Under the pieces are notes generated by a model that searched no databases, had not been told where the DNA came from, and saw only the letters and a list, made by a program, of their open reading frames with translations. 7,405 bases of DNA from assembly GCA_028701415.1 (NCBI GenBank), contig JAQVQU010000041.1, positions 5,151 through 12,555 of the forward strand. Direction: 5' to 3'. Below are positions 6,001 to 7,405 of this stretch, one piece after another (the first letter of the stretch is position 1; each line of letters starts with the position of its first letter). The DNA comes from Clostridia bacterium. GTDB taxonomy: Bacteria; Bacillota; Clostridia; Christensenellales; DTU072. Both the position numbers and the translations under genes were made by a program.

Positions 6001-7405
6001 ATCGAGTGCTAGTGTATTAGTTGCAGCGACAGTAACATTTCCAGATACATTTGCATCAGCATACTCAAAAGTAACGGAAGTACTCATTTTTATCCAGGTT
6101 GGATTTGCAATTCCGTTTGGTGCATCGGTAGCATCGGAAGGGACAATTCCCGAATAAGTGAAACTAAGTGTGGAAGAATTAACTGAAGTATTTCCATCAT
6201 AAATCTTGCCCGTACAAGTCATAGCGATAGTGATGTTTTTCTTTGTAATATTTGCCGTAGTAGTATTATTTGCTGCGCTAAAAGAATAATTCCCATATCC
6301 TATAGATGAGCCCGTGTTAACGGATATATTACTGGCAGTAACAGTTTTTCCCGTTCCTACATGCTTGTCTGAGAACGCGTAGGTTATCCCAGCATTGAGT
6401 ATTATGCTGTCCCCAGATCCCGGGACCACAGGGTCAACCGTACATGAACCAGTAGCTGTGGTTGTTCCATCATAAACTTTATTATTTGCAGTAATAGAAA
6501 TGCCTATGGGTTTAGCAGTTACAGTAATTTTGTTGTATCCTGTCCCAGCATTCTCGCTATTAGCTAAATAATTCATGTTTGAATTCCAAATTTTTGATTG
6601 AATGGTATAATTGCTTATATCATCTCCAGTAAGTTTGATATTAGCACTAGAAAAATACCAAGATCCCACTGTTTTTCCGTACATTGTTGCAGTAGGATAG
6701 GGGTCGCTAACCCAAGATATGCTATCTCCGGAAATTGCTCCCGAGATAACCACTTCAAACCAAGAAGAATCTACGTTATCTAGGGCATCATAAACCTTAG
6801 ATTTATTCGCATGTTCACTTTTAAGTTTTAATCCTAAACTTGCTCCTGTGTAAGTCAAAATATTGTGGCTGGAAGTCTTAATTCCCAAACCTCCTTGGGC
6901 TGCTTGAGTATCTAAATTGATTACAGTGTTATCGTTGCGCTTATAAGTGTAACAATTCAAATTACTCCCGGTTATAGTAAAACCAGTGAGCGTAACCGTC
7001 TTCCCATTGCCTACGTTTTTATCAGCAAAGGACGCAGTACCCCCACTTATAGCTAAGTTGTCAGCAGCAATTCCCCCCGACAGACTTTTAGTTACGATGG
7101 ACGCACTAGTATTTCCATCATATGTCTTATTACTCGATACAAAAGTAATAGTCACTTCTTTTCTAGATATGGTCATGCAGTCGTTGAATTCATATGTACC
7201 GTATATTATGCTTGTGGTTGTTTTGTTTCTCACAACAACTCTAATATCATAGGTATCAGCTATGGTTGGAACGGTTGCTGTCCAGCTTCCTGATGTACTT
7301 TTATAATTCGTAACCACTGCCTCTCTATCCGAACCTATTGATCCAACCGATAAATAATTGGAATCAGTTGATGGATATGGCTGAGCAACTCCGCTGTATG
7401 TGCTT
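19..7405 (-). CDS. Giant MBG/YDG-repeat surface protein, 5'-truncated by window edge
   Basis: This is the only gene in the window: 2461 sense codons followed by a TAA stop at 19-21. The frame stays open from 7317 to the right edge, and the extra 29 codons read as module sequence (TYSGVAQPYP, then DSNYLSVGS), so the gene continues outside. The in-frame GTG at 7315-7317 is not a credible start: it lies inside a module, and the purine-rich stretch before it is only about 2 nt away. In order, the visible protein has a partial module, four YDG-type modules, about 21 MBG/Ig-like modules, a unique membrane-proximal domain, one transmembrane helix and the tail RKRY. The hallmark of the MBG modules is K-R-P-I-T-V, then K/Q-x-Y/F-G about ten residues on, L-x-G-x-L-x-R, VGxYxI, NPNYxI and a closing YTITKR that starts the next module. 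Such proteins are usually exported adhesins or stalks. Export, ligand and operon context are not visible. No catalytic motif was found. I am sure of the family and architecture, and unsure of function. Confidence 0.95.
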   Translation of the reverse strand, partial: STYSGVAQPYPSTDSNYLSVGSIGSDREAVVTNYKSTSGSWTATVPTIADTYDIRVVVRNKTTTSIIYGTYEFNDCMTISRKEVTITFVSSNKTYDGNTSASIVTKSLSGGIAADNLAISGGTASFADKNVGNGKTVTLTGFTITGSNLNCYTYKRNDNTVINLDTQAAQGGLGIKTSSHNILTYTGASLGLKLKSEHANKSKVYDALDNVDSSWFEVVISGAISGDSISWVSDPYPTATMYGKTVGSWYFSSANIKLTGDDISNYTIQSKIWNSNMNYLANSENAGTGYNKITVTAKPIGISITANNKVYDGTTTATGSCTVDPVVPGSGDSIILNAGITYAFSDKHVGTGKTVTASNISVNTGSSIGYGNYSFSAANNTTTANITKKNITIAMTCTGKIYDGNTSVNSSTLSFTYSGIVPSDATDAPNGIANPTWIKMSTSVTFEYADANVSGNVTVAATNTLALDGSSKDNYTITNSGLSCTTSITQKTIVGNVSITPISDITFDTSPHQPQPNITDNALSYTLLSPSDFTFSYAAPPTNVGTYTCNISGTGNYTGSLNTTFKIVKANVTLSADNITIVYGTNVDSNSIVGSAINASATSVVLSGGSFSFDISTPMPLTPQVSASGTYYVKYTLSGANAANYNSPSNISITLTVSKRPITVSATAETQVFGEPAKELKWTSVDPNNQLSNGIIGSDNLGVALECDKNIAVGRTHPDVGVYTIVRDTSVTLNANYDVAFNTANYTVVTRSISLTPSGNQSKIYGNSDPTFTYSLSDVYTTTNTLTSVLSDCPLTGILSRELEAFLGGTGNRPGENVGQYRIIQNTLTSENNTNYDIQFSTTPVGFAINKRDVQIAAPTLSSVYGETMLSFDYTVTSGTLYLDDTLFGSFSRTLNAQSTTETTSLNVGVYVLKDNLTPSSSFGLASNNPNYNISQITNGSYTITTRPITVTPTPDLSKTYGVQDPILTYSLSYTGDPGKEALIGTDVLTGSLTRVAGNNAGTYAISKGTLANSNYSITASPEIFTINPLGIVVLAKLWSMDYAVDIKQNSELTWTTTPASLPFGDTLVGQLYLDPAQWTLDEFGAVPVGAYDISQGSVTNTNNPNYSITFNGTRRYVINMLVANIKPLAGQNIVYGTTLDQLYGTFEDPLNYNGRRGLIFEAFTNGGVQIAASYFSGKLKLDTATSVPTPGSYEIVQGTLSSSTHAIYMNHERLGEDPNYYIQQCAPTYLTVNKRNISIQPTEVSQVFGEAEVSTLDFTYASGGLIGTDSLTGSLLRESSGSSLTVGSYNIYIGSVANSYYNISIVNNLGKYKVTKRPITIIPNAASSIYGYAEEGITYTVSLREGFESSNPPIIEGYNLSGSLSRATGNIMIVGQYPVIIGTLNNPNYDIILDATTVYYSINKRPISVKAEDKTQVFGNAPTSLSYIFTGGTRPATWDGGTLSPITQLSREAGSTVGTYQITAGNMLDEGVNPNYQITFTAGIYTITPRPITITPASNQTKEYGQIDPVFTYTVTGAQGGLVSGYPLTGLLSREIGEAVGGYKITQGTLSNLEGQNSNYLISFNDIISFGITQASSVISFNDGTQLVEDQYLLALIYNANTQSIDASLSHSETSINYSIANSFRNVGTYFVTLSSLPTKNYKSTSVSVTVEISPYELENIISSEIVDDIDNLTKIYGETDKTFVKTIAGLGEDSDIVVNYTRQQGEDVGLYDLEISSFTNSNYVVTLAPNAGNDVFEITKREVTISEVTPVSKFYDGVAEASKSINYSTGFYGDIIQITYVKDTGASVGSYDIVSFSIDLDSQHNYDLQITDLQDKFIVNRRPVYVTADSITIQYGDPAQALTYQVAEPELNSGLVFPEELNGEIVKLAGSNAGVYPITEGSLTNENNPNYDINFTGANYTITKVAVTITPNPITVEYGDPEQPLTYNLSRELIGSDELEGEIEREDTIQVGIYEINQGTLISNFERNINYEITFTTGVKYTITKRALAISPDVATQVYGDAVVEVEYEIIEGSLAYTETELYGILGRSGIDVGTYDITIGTISLLNPNYDITLVDFQDKYTIVRRPITIAANNKTQVYGNSPTQLDYSVTLGSIVQGDTLSGELTTNAFSIKNVGEYVIFGDNILNSNYDITYVQGTYTITKRPLTVTLTNQETQYTGSEESLQINQMSFEITSGNMAYSETPSTLNIVISKEPGFSMGHYPLTAIYSNSNYLVTFEDAVYIIHKYSSEITTEYTSITFTYDGMARYINAECSSGEEVRFFVNETEINNAFVGPGRYSVTLTADESEAFYAPEPVLVTIAIYQDKLVTESNGIDATMITEDGFEPELILNMEKADTNSKEIQDHISRYQDVIRSFNLSVIDPDTQTIIDKGISSIRIKVPSAVENNESVIVLVAQNGIYTSYEVDVEDDGYVTITGENITSISFLEETNGNVILYAILGIIALIVIIGFGALLFRKRY
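34..105 (-). other. C-terminal transmembrane anchor helix
   Basis: Residues 2405-2428 form an uninterrupted hydrophobic stretch (VILYAILGIIALIVIIGFG, then ALLF) followed by the basic tail RKRY and the stop. Basic residues on the C-terminal side predict an outside-to-inside orientation, leaving the module array outside the cell. No LPXTG or similar sortase motif occurs before the helix; the preceding residues are SFLEETNGN. The anchor is therefore probably the helix itself. Confidence 0.9.
106..483 (-). other. Unique membrane-proximal domain
   Basis: Residues 2279-2404, with no YG, NPNY or KRP motif. It begins with a polar, partly helical-looking stretch (ILNMEKADTNSKEIQDHISR), then FNLSVIDPDTQTIIDKG, SIRIKVPSA, SVIVLVAQNGIYTSYEVD, DGYVTITGENITSISFLEE. 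The order 'I-x-I-K-V-P, V-x-V-x, G-x-x-x-x-x-x-V, G-Y-V-T-I-T, S-I-S-F' is a common beta-rich domain placed just before the anchor of large Gram-positive-type surface proteins, from general knowledge of such proteins. It probably acts as a spacer between stalk and membrane. I cannot assign a named family with certainty. Confidence 0.65.
484..723 (-). repeat. Last Ig-like module before the membrane-proximal domain
   Basis: Residues 2199-2278. It reads KYSSEITTEYTSITFTYDGM, then ECSSGEEVRFFVNETEI, FVGPGRYSVTLTADESEAFY, EPVLVTIAIYQDK. The pattern 'tYdG...v....GPGrYsVtltad.se.fy' is that of a Y-D/N-G MBG-type module and is closest in this protein to the module at 2440-2682. It holds Cys 2226, the only Cys in the last 1200 residues. 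The array ends here. Confidence 0.75.
724..972 (-). repeat. MBG-like module, YTG variant
   Basis: Residues 2116-2198. It opens KRPLTVTLTNQETQYTGSEE, so the YG turn is replaced by Y-T-G. It then has SGNMAYSETPSTLNIVIS, FSMGHYPLTAIYSNSNYLVTF and VYIIHKY. It keeps the KRP link and the NY ending of the MBG family. The usual VGxYxI is MGHYPL here. Confidence 0.8.
973..1938 (-). repeat. MBG (YGX-type) modules, third run of four, acidic
   Basis: Limits are about 1690-1938, 1447-1689, 1207-1446 and 973-1206. The openings are RRPVYVTADSITIQYGDPAQ, KVAVTITPNPITVEYGDPEQ, KRALAISPDVATQVYGDAVV and RRPITIAANNKTQVYGNSPT, so three of the four share YGD. The endings are NNPNYDINF, NINYEITF, LNPNYDITL and NSNYDITY. 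These modules are short (78-83 residues) and regular. The second has about 11 Glu and 3 Asp in 81 residues (ELEGEIERED). No Cys or Trp is present. They form the regular stalk nearest the membrane. Confidence 0.92.
1939..2181 (-). repeat. Lone YDG-type module inside the MBG array
   Basis: Residues 1713-1793. It opens KREVTISEVTPVSKFYDGVA, with the Y-D-G signature instead of YG-x, and continues ASVGSYDIVSFSIDLD, HNYDLQI and KFIVNRR. The KREVTIS start is close to the KEVTITF that opens the first YDG module at the far end (7161). Its second half behaves like an MBG module, so it could be a hybrid. It has no Cys or Trp. Confidence 0.7.
2182..2439 (-). repeat. MBG-like module with a divergent opening
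   Basis: Residues 1627-1712. It starts PYELENIISSEIVDDIDN and reaches the YG turn late (LTKIYGETDKTF). It then follows the family with VNYTRQQGEDVGLYDLEIS, TNSNYVVTL and FEITKRE. The opening is more acidic than in the earlier modules, and this is where the protein begins to become Glu/Asp-rich. Confidence 0.75.
2440..2682 (-). repeat. Interrupting Ig-like module of a different subfamily
   Basis: Residues 1546-1626. It opens QASSVISFNDGTQLVEDQYLLALIYNANTQSID when read in pieces, with no YG turn and no KR link. The second half reads FRNVGTYFVTLSSLPTKNYKSTSVSVTVEIS, matching the 'vGtYtvt....kNY' type of Ig-like module rather than the YGX type. It most resembles the last module before the membrane (484-723). 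It splits the YGX array. Confidence 0.65.
2683..3702 (-). repeat. MBG (YGX-type) modules, second run of four
   Basis: Limits are about 3457-3702, 3193-3456, 2938-3192 and 2683-2937. The openings are KRNISIQPTEVSQVFG, KRPITIIPNAASSIYG, KRPISVKAEDKTQVFG and PRPITITPASNQTKEYG. The central strand is well conserved (DSLTGSLLRE, YNLSGSLSRA, ITQLSREAG, YPLTGLLSREIG), as are the turn and strand VGxYxI (TVGSYNI, IVGQYPV, TVGTYQI, AVGGYKI) and the NY ending (YYNISI, NNPNYDI, VNPNYQITF, SNYLISF). The run has no Cys and a single Trp (1410, in the third module). Confidence 0.92.
3703..4041 (-). repeat. Extended MBG module with insertions
   Basis: Residues 1093-1205, about 113 residues against the usual 80-90. 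It opens LVANIKPLAGQNIVYG, then has a charged loop PLNYNGRRGLIFEAFTNGG, followed by YFSGKLKLD, TPGSYEIVQGTLSSS and a final insertion (HAIYMNHERLGED) before PNYYIQQ. It ends YLTVNKR. The extra loops are the most plausible places in this array for a specialised surface, but nothing in them is recognisable as a binding or catalytic motif. It holds Cys 1197. Confidence 0.75.
4042..4320 (-). repeat. Divergent MBG-like module without the KxYG signature
   Basis: Residues 1000-1092. The opening reads LGIVVLAKLWSMDYAVDIKQ, with no Lys-Arg-Pro-Ile start and no YG turn. The second half is ordinary MBG sequence: FGDTLVGQLYL, PVGAYDISQGSV, NNPNYSITF and RRYVIN. It contains three of the protein's eleven Trp residues (1010, 1026, 1050), an unusual local density. 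The downstream half fixes it as a family member, so the opening has probably drifted or been replaced. Confidence 0.75.
4321..5430 (-). repeat. MBG (YGX-type) modules, first run of four
   Basis: Limits are about 5158-5430, 4855-5157, 4570-4854 and 4321-4569. The openings are KRPITVSATAETQVFG, TRSISLTPSGNQSKIYG, KRDVQIAAPTLSSVYG and TRPITVTPTPDLSKTYG. Each has the mid-module strand (for example LTGILSRELEAF, LTGSLTRVAG), a VG/AG-x-Y strand (DVGVYTI, NVGQYRI, NVGVYVL, NAGTYAI) and an NYxI ending (NANYDVAF, TNYDIQF, NNPNYNI, SNYSIT). The second and third are slightly longer because of insertions between the central strands. Two Cys (678 and 764) are present, one in each of the first two modules. 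Confidence 0.9.
5431..5700 (-). repeat. Transitional YG-type Ig-like module
   Basis: Residues 540-629. It opens KANVTLSADNITIVYG, so it has the YG turn of MBG modules. It then carries a long Ser/Ala/Thr-rich stretch and ends GTYYVKYTLSGANAANYNSPS followed by ITLTVSKRPI. The 'SG.NAANYN' ending differs from the NPNYxI ending of the later modules, so this looks intermediate between module families. The following KRPI opens the main MBG array. Confidence 0.65.
5701..5934 (-). repeat. GxGNYTG-type Ig-like module
   Basis: Residues 462-539. The pattern is ITFDTSPHQPQPNI, then LLSPSDFTFSY, NVGTYTCNISGTGNYTGSL and TFKIVK. This matches the widespread bacterial Ig-like repeat whose second half reads 'vGtytvtitGkGNYtG...tFkI'. 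It is a different subfamily from the YDG modules before it and the YGX modules after it, and sits at the junction between the two blocks. It has one Cys (residue 520). Confidence 0.75.
5935..7161 (-). repeat. Block of four YDG-type modules
   Basis: Approximate limits are 6898-7161, 6514-6897, 6244-6513 and 5935-6243. Modules 1, 3 and 4 carry clear YDG signatures (KTYDGNTSA, KVYDGTTTATG, KIYDGNTSV). Modules 1 and 3 also have the family's second motif (DKNVGNGKTVTLTG, DKHVGTGKTVTASN); in module 4 it is reduced to DANVSGNVTVAAT. Module 2 is longer and divergent, with KVYDALDNV and YGKTVGSWYFS in the equivalent positions. The modules end in beta-strand sequence leading to KK or QK links. The block is Ser/Thr/Asn-rich with few acidic residues: module 3 has four Asp and no Glu in about 90 residues. 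YDG modules are known from large bacterial surface proteins. Here they form the part farthest from the membrane anchor that can be seen. Confidence 0.85.
7165..7405 (-). other. Partial Ig-like (MBG-type) module at the window edge
   Basis: The first visible residues read TYSGVAQPYP, the Y-x-G opening typical of MBG-type modules. The module continues with SGSWTATVPTIADTYDIRV, which resembles the 'VGTYxVxV' second half of these domains, and closes at CMTIS just before RKEVTITF opens the next module. The start of the module is outside the window. It contains one Cys (residue 47) and one Trp (residue 12). Confidence 0.65.

Noticed and set aside
6986..7252. 88-codon plus-strand open frame with a hydrophobic end
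   Set aside because: It is antisense to the YDG region. The hydrophobic stretch comes from the complement of Thr/Asn/Lys-rich codons. No ribosome binding site or domain supports it.
7315..7334. GTG codon with a purine-rich stretch just upstream, as a possible start
   Set aside because: The purine stretch is only about 2 nt from the GTG, too close for normal use, and the frame continues upstream with module sequence.
1..7405. Search for a new defence, mobile or regulatory system in the window
   Set aside because: The window is occupied by one structural surface-protein gene. No enzyme motif, inverted terminal repeat, RNA gene or second coding frame could be supported.

Overview
The window holds one thing: the 3' part of a single giant gene on the minus strand, running from the right edge of the window (7405) to a TAA stop at 19-21. 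At least 2461 codons are visible and the frame is still open at the right edge, so the true start, any signal peptide and the N-terminal domains lie outside. The protein is a repetitive surface protein built from immunoglobulin-like beta-sandwich modules of the MBG (YGX-type) and YDG families, usually about 80-100 residues each, ending in a single membrane-spanning helix and a four-residue basic tail. Residues are numbered here from an in-frame GTG at 7315-7317 (residue 1); 29 more codons precede it, so it is very unlikely to be the real start.

Layout in protein order (right to left on the plus strand): a partial module at the window edge (7165-7405); four YDG-type modules (5935-7161); a GxGNYTG-type module (5701-5934) and a transitional YG-type module (5431-5700); a long run of MBG/YGX modules (about 973-5430) containing a few divergent or different-family modules; two terminal modules (484-972); a non-repeat membrane-proximal domain (106-483); a transmembrane helix (34-105); and the tail RKRY. 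I count about 25 complete modules plus one partial. The 18 bases after the stop contain nothing I can identify.

Organism: AT-rich bacterial DNA using TGG for every Trp, with no in-frame TGA. The protein is anchored by a C-terminal transmembrane helix with no LPXTG-like motif, which suits a low-GC Gram-positive or a wall-less relative (Bacillota, or Acholeplasma/Izemoplasma/RF39-like lineages). This is an inference; TM-anchored MBG proteins are not restricted to one phylum. The lack of TGA-encoded Trp argues against code-4 mycoplasmas.

Likely role: a long cell-surface filament or adhesin whose tandem Ig-like modules hold a distal region away from the membrane. The ligand cannot be read from the sequence. 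No enzyme, mobile element, RNA gene, CRISPR array or second gene is visible. The most interesting features are a strong change in composition along the protein (Glu-poor with Cys and Trp distally, Glu-rich and almost Cys/Trp-free near the membrane), the mosaic order of module families, and the sortase-independent anchor.
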